A stretch of DNA of 35,134 nt from Pseudonocardiales bacterium (GTDB lineage: Bacteria > Actinomycetota > Actinomycetes > Mycobacteriales > QHCD01), in contig QHCD01000032.1 in the NCBI GenBank assembly GCA_003244255.1, positions 1-35,134 on the forward strand. Reading direction: 5' to 3'. Of this stretch, positions 17,389 through 25,781 are shown one piece after another. Under the pieces are notes generated by a model that made no database searches, was not told the DNA's origin, and saw only the letters and a list, made by a program, of their open reading frames with translations. How positions within the stretch are numbered: the first letter of the stretch is position 1; each line of letters opens with the position of its first letter. The translations under genes and the position numbers were made by a program.

Positions 17389-17394
17389 CACAAC

Positions 17395-17400
17395 AATGTA
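17395..17400 (-). promoter_or_regulatory. -10 element for a leaderless yggT transcript
   Basis: TACATT, read on the minus strand, is separated by 6 nt from GTG 17388. This is the same spacing as the TACGCT box of the LON-domain gene. No ribosome binding site lies between, so a leaderless start is likely. Confidence 0.45.
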
Positions 17401-17445
17401 CCGAGCGCTGGCCGCCGGCACCGCCGATCGACCCTCTCCCTCGGT

Positions 17446-17507
17446 GTTGATCATGCGCTTTCGGGACGCGACACGCCGTTTCGCTGTCCCGAAAGCGCAT
17501 GATCAAC
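17446..17507. repeat. Perfect 22-bp inverted repeat between sepF and yggT
   Basis: The left arm 17446-17467 (GTTGATCATGCGCTTTCGGG then AC) is the exact reverse complement of the right arm 17486-17507, with an 18-bp spacer. Four more pairs (GCGA/TCGC) can form inside with one bulged base. It lies 48 nt past the sepF stop. It may act as a terminator for sepF or be a dispersed palindromic element of REP/MITE type. No T-run follows on the minus strand. Confidence 0.93.
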
Positions 17508-17555
17508 TGAGCGGCGGCGGATCGTCCACAGACGCGGGCGGCGGACGGCCCCCCG

Positions 17556-18035
17556 CTAGGACTGGTTGAAGAAACCGCCGGCCACGATCCGGGCCCGGTC
17601 CTCGGCAGTGACGTCGACGTTCTGCGGCGAGAGCAGGAAGACCTTGTTGGTAACCCGCTCGATGCTGCCGTGTAGCCCGAAGGACAGGCCGGCGGCGAAG
17701 TCGACCAGCCGCTTCGCGTCGGCGTCGTCCATCTCGGTGAGGTTCATGATCACCGGCACGCTCTCGCGGAACTGCTCGCCGATCGCGCGGGCCTCGTTGT
17801 AGGTGCGCGGGTGCAGCGTCGTGATGCGGGTCGGCGTCGACTCGTCGTATGCCGGCTGCGACGCCGCGAGGTCGGCCCACGACGGGCGCGCGGTGGCGCG
17901 TTCGGACCGCGCCGGCTTGGCCGCGGCAGTGCCGGCGTCGTCGTAGGTGTATCCCTCGTAGTCGCTCTCGCCGCGGTGCTCGTCGTCCTCGACGAGTCCG
18001 AGGTAGATCCCCATTTTCCGCATGGCGTTGGCCAT
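17556..18035 (-). CDS. sepF: Cell division protein SepF
   Basis: SepF bundles FtsZ filaments and anchors them to the membrane; in actinomycetes, which lack FtsA, it is the main anchor. The 159 residues start with [19 protein letters not shown], an amphipathic membrane-binding helix. A variable linker follows, then the conserved globular domain: [40 protein letters not shown] and [23 protein letters not shown] 18035 is preceded by AAGGA at 7 nt. It follows the PLP-protein gene by 59 nt, with a 17-bp direct repeat in that gap that doubles the ribosome binding site. Confidence 0.96.
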   Translation of the reverse strand: MANAMRKMGIYLGLVEDDEHRGESDYEGYTYDDAGTAAAKPARSERATARPSWADLAASQPAYDESTPTRITTLHPRTYNEARAIGEQFRESVPVIMNLTEMDDADAKRLVDFAAGLSFGLHGSIERVTNKVFLLSPQNVDVTAEDRARIVAGGFFNQS

Positions 18036-18044
18036 TCGGGCGTC

Positions 18045-18080
18045 CTTCCTCGGGTGTGCTGTTCTTCCTCGGGTGTGCTG
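18045..18080. repeat. Duplicated 17-bp sequence at the sepF ribosome binding site
   Basis: CTTCCTCGGGTGTGCTG occurs at 18045-18061 and 18064-18080 (period 19). On the minus strand each copy carries CGAGGAAG, so there are two purine-rich sites in series. The nearer one forms the sepF Shine-Dalgarno sequence. Confidence 0.85.
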
Positions 18081-18094
18081 ACTTGCGGCGGACA

Positions 18095-18814
18095 CTACCC
18101 GAGAAAGTGCTCTCGACCGCCGAGCAACGCCGTGCCGACACGCACGTGTGTCGCGCCGTTTCTGATTGCCGCCTCGAGGTCGCCGCTCATGCCGGCCGAG
18201 AACATGCTCGCCGTCGGATGTGTGCGCCGCAGATCGGCCGCAATCGCTGCCGCAGCAGCGAAAGCAGAGTCTGGATCGGCGCCTGACGGCGGCACGCACA
18301 TCACCCCCGCGAGCCGGAGCGAACCGGCCTCCTCGACGAGGTCGGCCAGCGCCGGGAGCTGCCGCGACGCCGCCCCGCCGTGTGCCGGGTCGTCGTCCAG
18401 GCGCAGTTGCAGGCAGATGTCCAGAGTGCGATCTGCCTGCTGTGCAGCCAGATCCAGCGCCGCCACGAGTCGGACGCGGTCAACGCTGTGTACGCACGAC
18501 GCGTACGACGCCACCGATCGGGCCTTGTTGCGCTGCAGCTGCCCGATGAAGTGCCACCGCAGCGCGGGCACCGCCGCGGCCTTCGGCGCTGCTTCCTGGT
18601 CGCGGTTCTCACCGACGTCGGTGACGCCGAGTGCGGCCAGCCTGCGGACGTCGTCGACACCGAAGGTCTTGGTCACCGCGACCAGCCGCACCGACGCCGG
18701 ATCCCGCCCCGCGGCGCGCGCGGCGCCCCCGATCCGCCCGGTGACCGCCTGGAGATTCGCCGCGATCTCGCGCCCGCGCGCGTCGAGTTCGGTGGCACCG
18801 TTGCCGATCCTCAC
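18095..18814 (-). CDS. YggS-family pyridoxal 5'-phosphate homeostasis protein
   Basis: A cytosolic PLP-binding protein (PLPBP, COG0325) of 239 residues, known in other bacteria to buffer PLP levels without known catalysis. The PLP lysine is in [19 protein letters not shown]. Other conserved blocks are [31 protein letters not shown] and the C-terminal [20 protein letters not shown] with [12 protein letters not shown] 18814 overlaps the pgeF stop as GTGA, and the product begins [13 protein letters not shown]. The gene sits in the usual ftsZ-pgeF-yggS-sepF order. Confidence 0.94.
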   Translation of the reverse strand: MRIGNGATELDARGREIAANLQAVTGRIGGAARAAGRDPASVRLVAVTKTFGVDDVRRLAALGVTDVGENRDQEAAPKAAAVPALRWHFIGQLQRNKARSVASYASCVHSVDRVRLVAALDLAAQQADRTLDICLQLRLDDDPAHGGAASRQLPALADLVEEAGSLRLAGVMCVPPSGADPDSAFAAAAAIAADLRRTHPTASMFSAGMSGDLEAAIRNGATHVRVGTALLGGREHFLG

Positions 18815-19515
18815 GGCGGCACGAGCAGGGCAACGCCCGCGTGCCGGCCGGTGACGCCGTCGCGCCGGTAGCTGAACAGCTCCGGATCCTCGGCGGTACA
18901 CCGCGGGTCGACGACGACGCGCGCGACGCCGAGGCCGACCAGGGCGCGGGCGAGGCCGGCGCGCAGGTCGAGCCCGGGTGTGCCCGCAGCGGTGCGGCAC
19001 GCCGACCCGGGCAGCCGGTGTTCTCCGTCGGCGGCCATCGCCGCGGGTACCTCGTAGCAGCGGCCGCAGATCGCCGGTCCGAGCAGCACGTCGATCGAGT
19101 CGACGCCCGCGCCGGCACCGGCCATCGCCTCGACCGCCCGCTCGGCGATCCCCGCCACGGAACCGGGCCGGCCGGCGTGCACGGCGCCGACGACGCCGGC
19201 CCGCTCGTCGGCGAGCAGCATCGGCACGCAGTCGGCGGCCAGGGCTACCAGCGCGATACCCGCCACCGCCGTCACCAGGCCGTCACAGCCCACCAGTCCG
19301 CCCGGGATGGCATCGATCACGCGCACGTGGTCGCTGTGCGTCTGGCCCATCAGCACCAGCGCCGAGTCGGCAAGTCCGAGCTCCGCGGCCAACCGAGCCC
19401 GGTTCGCCGCGACCGCTGCCGGATCGTCACCGACGCTGCCGCCGAGGTTGAACGTGTCGTACGGCGGCGCGCTCGCCCCGCCGCGCCGAGAGGTGACGAC
19501 GCGCCGTGCGCGCAC
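18811..19515 (-). CDS. pgeF: Laccase-domain protein, peptidoglycan editing factor / purine nucleoside phosphorylase family
   Basis: A multicopper-oxidase-like (YfiH, DUF152) protein of 234 residues. Members in other organisms act as purine phosphorylase/adenosine deaminase or correct misincorporated residues in peptidoglycan precursors. Metal-ligand motifs are visible: MGQTHSDHV, LAADCVPMLLAD, VHAGRPG and GRCYEV. GTG 19515 lies 19 nt after the ftsZ stop and has only a poor ribosome binding site. The next gene overlaps its stop by 4 nt. Confidence 0.9.
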   Translation of the reverse strand: MRARRVVTSRRGGASAPPYDTFNLGGSVGDDPAAVAANRARLAAELGLADSALVLMGQTHSDHVRVIDAIPGGLVGCDGLVTAVAGIALVALAADCVPMLLADERAGVVGAVHAGRPGSVAGIAERAVEAMAGAGAGVDSIDVLLGPAICGRCYEVPAAMAADGEHRLPGSACRTAAGTPGLDLRAGLARALVGLGVARVVVDPRCTAEDPELFSYRRDGVTGRHAGVALLVPP

Positions 19516-19534
19516 TCCGCGGAGACCCGGCAGC

Positions 19535-20731
19535 TCAGGGCTTGAGGAAATCGGGGATGTCGAGGTCGTCGTCGAATTCGGCCGGCCGGCGGCCGTTCAC
19601 CCGACTGGCACCGACCGGCACCGGCGGATGCGCTGGCCGCTGACCGGGTTGGGCGGGGGGCGCAGCCGCCGTCGCCGGCCCGGGGGCGGATGCCGCCGCG
19701 CCAGCCGCCGGCACGGCACCGGCCAGCGCCGGCGCTTCCCGCTCGATCGCCCGACGGGCCGGCTCGGATCGCTTGTACGTCGGGGACCCGCCGTCGAAGC
19801 CGGCGGCGATGACGGTGATCCGCACCTCGTCGCCGAGCGCGTCGTCGATCACGGCGCCGAAGATGATGTTGGCGTCGGGATGGGCCGCCTCGGCGACGAG
19901 CGTGGCCGCCTCGTTGATCTCGAACAGCCCAAGGTCCGAACCACCGGAGATGGAGAGCAGCACGCCGCGCGCGCCGTCCATGCTCGCCTCGAGCAGCGGG
20001 CTCGCCACCGCCGTCTGCGCGGCCATCACGGCGCGGTTGTCGCCGCGCGAGCTGCCGATTCCCATCAGCGCCGAGCCCGCCCCGCTCATCACCGACTTCA
20101 CATCGGCGAAGTCGAGGTTGATCAGGCCCGGGGTCGTGATCAGGTCGGTGATGCCCTGCACACCGGAGAGCAGCACCTGGTCGGCGCTCTTGAAGGCATC
20201 CATCACCGTGACGTTCGACTCGCTGATCTGCAGCAGCCGGTCGTTCGGGATGACGATCAGCGTGTCGCACTCGTTGCGCAGGCCCTCGATGCCCGTCTCG
20301 GCCGAGCCGGCCCGGCGCTTGCCCTCGAACGTGAACGGCCGGGTGACGACGCCGATCGTGAGCGCGCCCAGCTTTCGCGCAATCTCGGCAACGACCGGTG
20401 CGCCACCGGTGCCGGTGCCGCCGCCCTCGCCGGCGGTGACAAACACCATGTCGGCGCCCTTGAGAACCTCCTCGATCTCCTCACGGTGGTCCTCGGCGGC
20501 CTGTCGGCCGACGTCGGGGTTGGCGCCGGCGCCCAGGCCGCGGGTGAGTTCCCTGCCGACGTCGAGCTTGACATCGGCGTCGCTCATCAGCAGCGCCTGA
20601 GCGTCGGTGTTGATCGCGATGAACTCGACGCCTTTGAGTCCGACCTCGATCATGCGGTTGATGGCGTTCACGCCGCCGCCGCCGATGCCGACGACCTTGA
20701 TGATCGCGAGGTAGTTCTGCGGAGGGGTCAT
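19535..20731 (-). CDS. ftsZ: Cell division GTPase FtsZ
   Basis: Tubulin homologue that forms the Z-ring. The 398 residues carry the N-terminal nucleotide-binding start [16 protein letters not shown], the tubulin signature [17 protein letters not shown] and [16 protein letters not shown]; the T7 region is [16 protein letters not shown] Pro/Ala-rich linker (about 325-385) leads to the C-terminal binding peptide [12 protein letters not shown], which contacts SepF and other partners. AGAGAGG precedes the ATG by 7 nt. It follows ftsQ after a 161-bp AT-rich gap that probably holds a dedicated promoter. Confidence 0.99.
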   Translation of the reverse strand: MTPPQNYLAIIKVVGIGGGGVNAINRMIEVGLKGVEFIAINTDAQALLMSDADVKLDVGRELTRGLGAGANPDVGRQAAEDHREEIEEVLKGADMVFVTAGEGGGTGTGGAPVVAEIARKLGALTIGVVTRPFTFEGKRRAGSAETGIEGLRNECDTLIVIPNDRLLQISESNVTVMDAFKSADQVLLSGVQGITDLITTPGLINLDFADVKSVMSGAGSALMGIGSSRGDNRAVMAAQTAVASPLLEASMDGARGVLLSISGGSDLGLFEINEAATLVAEAAHPDANIIFGAVIDDALGDEVRITVIAAGFDGGSPTYKRSEPARRAIEREAPALAGAVPAAGAAASAPGPATAAAPPAQPGQRPAHPPVPVGASRVNGRRPAEFDDDLDIPDFLKP

Positions 20732-20765
20732 CGATGTGCCTCTCTTGTCCGCGCGGGTAGCACGA

Positions 20766-20801
20766 CTCTTACTCTCAACTAGACGGTTATAGTTATGTCA
20801 A
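20766..20801 (-). promoter_or_regulatory. Probable ftsZ promoter region
   Basis: This part of the ftsQ-ftsZ gap is strikingly AT-rich for the window. On the minus strand it has a perfect -35 hexamer TTGACA (20801-20796), a -10-like TATAAC (20791-20786, too close to be its partner) and TAAGAG at 20771-20766. More than one overlapping promoter is possible. The exact start point cannot be decided by eye. Confidence 0.45.
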
Positions 20802-20892
20802 GTTACCGACACGCCGGACAGTAGGAAACAACAGGCGCCGCTTCAATCACCGCGCCCGCGTGTCGGAGGTGTCTTTTCCTCGACCGCCGATC

Positions 20893-21792
20893 TCAGCGCA
20901 CGACGACGGTCGGCAGCCCGCTGACGTCGTAACTGGTGCCGGGCCGGGTGAGCAGTGTCGGCAGGATGCGGCCCTTGGCCGCGTTGTCGGTGGCGCTCCC
21001 CCAGATCACCGTGCGGCCCTTGGCCAACGCGAGCCGAACATCCTCCGGTGTGCCGGCCGAGACCGACACGGTGATCGCCCGGACGGCCGCCGGAAGGCTG
21101 ACGGCCACCGTGATCGCGGCCCTGATGGCGGCCCTCCCCGGCCCGGGAGCCGGCCCCGCGGAGGCGGATCGGGTGACCGGACCGAGCACGATCTTGCTGA
21201 GGCCGGCGGGCGGCGTTGGCGCCGCGGCGAAGGCGGTGCCGCCGGCGTCGAGGAGTTCGAACCCACCGGCGGTCACGGCATACGCCACGGCGACCCGCTC
21301 GTGCACGTCGATCAGTAGCCGGTTCGGCCACAGCCGGTGCACCTGCGCCGATTCGACCGGCGGCAGCGCCTCGATCCGACGCGCGATCGCCTGGGTGTCG
21401 ATGCGTGCCAGCGGGCGATCCCGCGGCACCTGCGCCGCCGCGAGGACCTGCCCGTCGTCGAGCCGACCGGCGCCCACTACGCTGACCGACTTCACGTCGG
21501 TGAGGGGAGTGAACCAGGCGACCGCCACGCCGGCGACCAGCAGCAGGACGACGACGGCGGTCGTCACCAGCAGGCCGCGCCGCGACGGCCGATGCCGAAG
21601 CCGCCCGAACCACCGTCGCGGACCCGGCCGCAGCTGGGGCAGGTGGGGTCGGCCACGGTGGGGCAGGTGGGGCAGGCGCAGCTCGGGGCAGTGCACGAAC
21701 CGACGCCAGCCGGTGTGTACCAGCCGGCCCCGATCTGCGGGCTGCCCGGGGTACCGGTCCGGGCGCTGTTCCCGGCCCGTCGTCGTCGTCAT
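20893..21792 (-). CDS. ftsQ: Cell division protein FtsQ (POTRA domain)
   Basis: Single-pass divisome protein of 299 residues. The long cytoplasmic N-tail (1-70) is unusually rich in His, Pro and Arg (CPELRLPHLPHRGRPHLP). A membrane helix GLLVTTAVVVLLLVAGVAVA follows at about 75-94. The POTRA domain comes next (LTDVKSVSVVGAGRLDDGQV, then PPVESAQVHRLWPNRLLIDV) and then the FtsQ beta domain ending in GLPTVVVR. ATG 21792 overlaps the murC stop as ATGA, with GGAGG 10 nt upstream. The frame is open further upstream, but only within murC. Confidence 0.94.
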   Translation of the reverse strand: MTTTTGREQRPDRYPGQPADRGRLVHTGWRRFVHCPELRLPHLPHRGRPHLPQLRPGPRRWFGRLRHRPSRRGLLVTTAVVVLLLVAGVAVAWFTPLTDVKSVSVVGAGRLDDGQVLAAAQVPRDRPLARIDTQAIARRIEALPPVESAQVHRLWPNRLLIDVHERVAVAYAVTAGGFELLDAGGTAFAAAPTPPAGLSKIVLGPVTRSASAGPAPGPGRAAIRAAITVAVSLPAAVRAITVSVSAGTPEDVRLALAKGRTVIWGSATDNAAKGRILPTLLTRPGTSYDVSGLPTVVVR

Positions 21793-23186
21793 GACGCTGT
21801 CGCCTCCAGTTCCGCGAGCACCTCTGCGCCGAGCATCGTCACGTCGCCCGCGCCCATCGTGATAACCAGATCGCCGGGGCGCGCGAGCCGCGTGACCAGC
21901 GGAGCGACCGCAGTCCACGACGGCTCGTAATGGACGTGTTCGGGCGGCAGCGTGACGGCGCCGGCGACGAGCGCGCCGGTTACGCCGGGCAGCGGATCCT
22001 CCCGCACGCCGGCGATCTCCATCACCACCACCTCATCGGCGAGGCCGAGCGCCGCGCCGAACTCGGCGGCGAACGCCTTGGTCCGGCTGAACAGGTGCGG
22101 CTGGAACGCCACGATCAACCGGCCCTGCCCGGCCACGACGCGGGCCGCGTGCAGCTGGGCTCGCACCTTGGTCGGGTGGTGGGCGTAGTCGTCGTACACC
22201 GTGACGCCGCCCGCACGTCCCTTCAGCTCGAATCGCCGGTGCACGCCGCGGTACGCCCGCAGCCCCTCGAGCAGCTGGCCGCTCGGCAGGCCGAGCTCCA
22301 TCCCGGCGAGCAGCGCGGCGGCGGAGTTCAGCGCCATGTGGTGACCGGTGACCGAGACCTCCACCGGCCCGATAAACGCGCCGTCGACCACCGCTCGGTA
22401 GGTCGTGCCGTCGCGGCGGACGGCGACCGATTCCAGCCGCAGGTCCGAATCCGGCGCGACGCCGTAGGTCCGGGTGCGCAGGCCTCGATCGCGCGCGAGG
22501 ACGGCGACCCGCCGCGCGCCGGCGTCGTCGACCCCGGCGACGAGAATGCCGCTGGCATCGATGCAGCCGACGAAGTCGTCGAAGGCGGCGACGTAGGCAG
22601 CCGCCGTGCCGTGCTGGTCGAGGTGGTCGGGCTCGACGTTGGTCACGATCGCGGCGTACGGCGAGAGCAGCAGGAACGATCCGTCGCTCTCGTCGGCCTC
22701 GACGACGAAGAGCTCGCCGCTGCCATGGTGTGCATTGGATCCCGACTCGTTGAGCTCACCCCCGATCGCGAACGACGGGTCGGCTCCGCACCGCTGCGCG
22801 GCGACGGTGAGCATCGACGTCGTCGTCGTCTTGCCAGCGGTGCCGGCTACCGCGACGCCGCGATAGCCGCGCATCACCCACGCCAACGCGCCCGCGCGCG
22901 GCAACACGCGGAGGTCGGCCGCGCGGGCGGCGGCCAGCTCGGGATTGCCGGGACGGATCGCGTTCGAGACGACCACGGTGTCGGCGGCGGCGACATGCTG
23001 TGCGCTGTGTCCGATGTAGACGGTCGCGCCGAGAGCCCGCAACGCCGTGAGGACAGCGGAATCCTTCGCGTCGCTGCCCGACACCTGCATGCCGCGCGTG
23101 AGCATGATTCGCGCAATCCCGCTCATACCAGCACCGCCGATGCCGACGAAGTGCACCCGTCCGAGATCGGCGTCGACGCTGCTCAC
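21789..23186 (-). CDS. murC: UDP-N-acetylmuramate--L-alanine ligase
   Basis: Adds L-Ala to UDP-MurNAc, the first Mur ligase step. The 465 residues show the Rossmann start VHFVGIGGAGMSGIARIM, the P-loop VAVAGTAGKTTTTSM, EADESDGSFL, NVEPDHLDQHGT and the C-terminal YDDYAHHPTKVRAQL. GTG 23186 follows GGAGG closely and overlaps the TGA of a 13-codon leader ORF as GTGA. It lies between murG and ftsQ, and ftsQ overlaps its stop. Confidence 0.97.
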   Translation of the reverse strand: MSSVDADLGRVHFVGIGGAGMSGIARIMLTRGMQVSGSDAKDSAVLTALRALGATVYIGHSAQHVAAADTVVVSNAIRPGNPELAAARAADLRVLPRAGALAWVMRGYRGVAVAGTAGKTTTTSMLTVAAQRCGADPSFAIGGELNESGSNAHHGSGELFVVEADESDGSFLLLSPYAAIVTNVEPDHLDQHGTAAAYVAAFDDFVGCIDASGILVAGVDDAGARRVAVLARDRGLRTRTYGVAPDSDLRLESVAVRRDGTTYRAVVDGAFIGPVEVSVTGHHMALNSAAALLAGMELGLPSGQLLEGLRAYRGVHRRFELKGRAGGVTVYDDYAHHPTKVRAQLHAARVVAGQGRLIVAFQPHLFSRTKAFAAEFGAALGLADEVVVMEIAGVREDPLPGVTGALVAGAVTLPPEHVHYEPSWTAVAPLVTRLARPGDLVITMGAGDVTMLGAEVLAELEATAS

Positions 23187-23259
23187 GGCGCCTCCACGGA
23201 AACGATCGCGTCGGCGCTGCTCACGGCGCCTCCACGGAAACGATCGCGTCGGCGCTGCT
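23177..23259. repeat. 38-bp tandem duplication (2.2 copies) spanning the murC start
   Basis: The sequence repeats perfectly with a period of 38 bp: 23177-23214, 23215-23252 and the start of a third copy to 23259. Each full copy includes the purine-rich GGAGGCGCCGTGAGC ribosome binding site and start region on the minus strand. The array fills the gap between the murG stop (23260) and murC. Confidence 0.95.
23183..23224 (-). CDS. Putative 13-codon leader ORF coupled to murC
   Basis: The upstream copy of the 38-bp repeat has its own GTG (23224) with GGAGG in front. It opens a frame MSSADAIVSVEAP ending at TGA 23183-23185, which overlaps the murC GTG as GTGA. Because 38 is not a multiple of three, this start is out of frame with murC. 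Ribosomes starting here would stop at the murC start and could reinitiate. It may be only a by-product of the duplication. Confidence 0.4.
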   Translation of the reverse strand: MSSADAIVSVEAP

Positions 23260-24384
23260 TCATCTGCCGGCCGCCCGGTAGACGAGCTCGGCCAGCGCGG
23301 CATCGGCATCGCGCCGGCCGAGTGATGCAGCAGCGCTTGACATGCGGGCGAGACGCTCGTCGGCACGCATCAGCGGCAGCACGGTATCGATGATCCACTC
23401 ACCAGTCACCAGTTCGTCCGCGACGAGGAGCCCGCCGCCCGCGGCTACCACCGGCTCGGCGTTGTACCGCTGCTCGCCGTTGCCAATCGGCAGCGGCACG
23501 TACGCCGCCGGCATCCCAACGGCGGTCATCTCGCAGACGGTGTTCATACCGGCACGGCAGACGGCGAAGTCGGTGGCGGCGTAGGCGAGCTCCATCTCCT
23601 CGACGTAGGGCAGCAGCACGTATGCCGGGCCGCCACGGGGGATGTCGGCAGCCGTGACGTCGTTGCCGCGGCCGGCGATGTGCAGCACCTGAACCTCGGC
23701 GTCGGCGATGGCGGGCAGGGCGGCGAGGGCGGCGTCGTTGAGTCGGCGCGCACCCTGCGATCCGCCCGTGACGAGCAGCGTCGGCAACGCGGGGTCGAGC
23801 CCGAACCGCTCGCACGCCGACGAGCGCAGCGCGGCACGATCGAGCTCGCGGATCTCCTTGCGCAGCGGCATTCCGACGACCGTCGCGTTGGGTAGCGTGA
23901 TCCGCGTGTCGACAACGCCGACGTACGGCGTGAATCGCGCGCCGATGCGGTTGCCGAGTCCCGGTGGTGTGTTGCTCTCGTGCACGACGTACGGCGTGCC
24001 GCGCCGGCGGGCGGCGACGTACGCCGGCAGGGCGACGTAGGACCCGAATCCCACCAGCACGTCGGCGTGGGCGCGACGCAGGGCAGCACCCGCGGCGCGA
24101 ACCGACCCGACGACACTGCCCGGAACCCGAGCCAGGTCCAGGGAGAACCGGCGGGGCAGCGGCACCGACGGGATCAGCTCGAGTGCGATGCCGGCCTTGG
24201 GCATCAGGTCGGTCTCAAGTCCCCGTGCGGTGCCGAGGGCGGTGATCCGCACCGCGGGGTCGTCCGCGCGCAGCCGGGCGGCCAGCGCGAGTGCGGGCGA
24301 GATGTGCCCGGCGGAGCCGCCGCCGGCGAGGACGACCGATAGCGGACGGGTGGCCGCTGCGGGATGATGGCCCGGACCGGTCAC
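23260..24384 (-). CDS. murG: UDP-GlcNAc:lipid I N-acetylglucosamine transferase
   Basis: Peripheral GT-B glycosyltransferase that turns lipid I into lipid II on the inner membrane face. The 374 residues have the Gly-rich loop VVLAGGGSAGHISPALALA, GFGSYVALPAYVAA, HESNTPPGLGNR, VTGGSQGARRLN and the UDP-GlcNAc site CRAGMNTVCEMTAVGMPAAY with PLPIGNGEQRYNAEPV. GTG 24384 overlaps the ftsW stop as GTGA. The short N-terminal tail TGPGHHPAAATRP precedes the fold. Confidence 0.97.
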   Translation of the reverse strand: MTGPGHHPAAATRPLSVVLAGGGSAGHISPALALAARLRADDPAVRITALGTARGLETDLMPKAGIALELIPSVPLPRRFSLDLARVPGSVVGSVRAAGAALRRAHADVLVGFGSYVALPAYVAARRRGTPYVVHESNTPPGLGNRIGARFTPYVGVVDTRITLPNATVVGMPLRKEIRELDRAALRSSACERFGLDPALPTLLVTGGSQGARRLNDAALAALPAIADAEVQVLHIAGRGNDVTAADIPRGGPAYVLLPYVEEMELAYAATDFAVCRAGMNTVCEMTAVGMPAAYVPLPIGNGEQRYNAEPVVAAGGGLLVADELVTGEWIIDTVLPLMRADERLARMSSAAASLGRRDADAALAELVYRAAGR

Positions 24385-25781
24385 CGGCCGGCGATTCCCT
24401 CGGTGCCGGTCGAGCGCAGTGCCTCGTCCGGCACCCGTGGGCGCCGCCCGACGTTGCCCGAGCGGCGTTCGCGGTGCTCGGTCGCCTTGGTCGAGGCGGC
24501 TCGCGCCGCGGTGGCGCGGGCACGGCGCGCGGCCCGGCCGACGACCCGCTCCGGGCCGGCGCGTCCCGCTCTCGGCGCCGGCAGCCGCAGCGCCCGGGCC
24601 ACCTTCCCACGGTTGGCCAATGCTGCTGCCGCCGCGGGCTCGTGCCGCGCGAAGGACGCCAACATGCCGAGGGTGAACAGGGTCAGCACTAGCGAGGTGC
24701 CGCCGAAGGAAATCAGCGGCAACGGGATCCCGGTGACTGGCAGCAGGCCGACGACGTAACCGACGTTGATCAACGCCTGCCCGAGGATCCACGCCGTGAC
24801 GGCGCCGGTCACCAGGCACACAAACGGCTCCGTGGCGTTGCGCGCGATGCGCAACCCGGCGTAGGCGAGGACGAGGAAGAGACCGAGGACGACCAGACAC
24901 CCGACCAGGCCGAGTTCCTCGCCGATGATCGCGAAGATGTAGTCGGTGTGGGCGTTCGGCAACAGGCCCCACTTGAACCGGCTCTGTCCCAGGCCGTCGC
25001 CGAACCAGCCGCCGGTGGACAGCGCCGACAGGCCCTGGGCCGCCTGGAAACCGTTGCCGCTTCGGTCCTGGAACGGATGCACGAAGCTGACGACACGCCG
25101 CAGCCGGTAAGGCTCGTGCACTATCAGCAGGACGACGATGCCCATCGCGCCGACCGCGAGCGAGCCGAAGAGCCGGAACGGTGCGCCGGCCGTCCACAGC
25201 AGCCCGAAGATCACCAAGGCGATGCACAGCGTCGTACCAAGATCCGGTTCGAACATCACCAGCGCGCACATCGCGAGCGCGACAGGCAGCAACGGCACCA
25301 CGAGATGGCGCCACTGCGATAGCCGGTTCTGCTTGCGTACCAGCAGGTCCGCGCCCCAGAGGGCCAGCGCCAGCTTCGCCGGTTCGGAGGGCTGGACCTG
25401 CAGGGGACCGAGGTCGATCCAGCGGCGCGCGCCGTGCCAGAGAATACCCACACCGGGGACGAGCACCGCCATCAGCCCGACGAACGCGAGCAGCAGCGCC
25501 GGATACGCGAGCCGCCGGTAGGCGCGTGGCGAGATGCGTACCGCGATCCAGAAGGTCGGAATGCCGATCGCCAGCCACAGCAGCTGTTTGGTGAAGATTC
25601 CGAACGCCGAACCGGTGGTGCGATAGGCATCGACGCTCGAGGCCGAGAGCACCATCACGACGCCGATGACACACAGCAGGCCCGACGCGACGAGGAGCAT
25701 GTGCAGCGAGGCGAGCGGACGGTCGAAGAACGGCTGCTGGTTGGTGGTGCGCTCGTCCGCCGCGGCGTCGGTCCGGGTCAC
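24381..25781 (-). CDS. ftsW: SEDS peptidoglycan glycosyltransferase FtsW
   Basis: Polytopic membrane polymerase that builds septal glycan strands with FtsI. The 466 residues have ten predictable helices, the extracellular Asp/Glu region with GARRWIDLGPLQVQPSEPAK, FEPDLGTTL, and the C-terminal LPVTGIPLPLISFGGTSL signature, with DYIFAIIGEELGLVG before it. After the last helix (about 380) comes a cytoplasmic tail of about 80 residues rich in Arg and Ala, as in actinobacterial FtsW. GTG 25781 overlaps the murD stop as GTGA. Confidence 0.97.
   Translation of the reverse strand: MTRTDAAADERTTNQQPFFDRPLASLHMLLVASGLLCVIGVVMVLSASSVDAYRTTGSAFGIFTKQLLWLAIGIPTFWIAVRISPRAYRRLAYPALLLAFVGLMAVLVPGVGILWHGARRWIDLGPLQVQPSEPAKLALALWGADLLVRKQNRLSQWRHLVVPLLPVALAMCALVMFEPDLGTTLCIALVIFGLLWTAGAPFRLFGSLAVGAMGIVVLLIVHEPYRLRRVVSFVHPFQDRSGNGFQAAQGLSALSTGGWFGDGLGQSRFKWGLLPNAHTDYIFAIIGEELGLVGCLVVLGLFLVLAYAGLRIARNATEPFVCLVTGAVTAWILGQALINVGYVVGLLPVTGIPLPLISFGGTSLVLTLFTLGMLASFARHEPAAAAALANRGKVARALRLPAPRAGRAGPERVVGRAARRARATAARAASTKATEHRERRSGNVGRRPRVPDEALRSTGTEGIAGR

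Noticed and set aside
17389..17454. Extension of yggT to ATG 17454
   Set aside because: The ATG lies in the inverted repeat without a ribosome binding site; the shorter form matches the family length.
23183..23398. 71-codon minus-strand frame ending at the murC start
   Set aside because: Its upstream part is a shadow of the murG 3' end; only the short leader ORF from 23224 is plausible.
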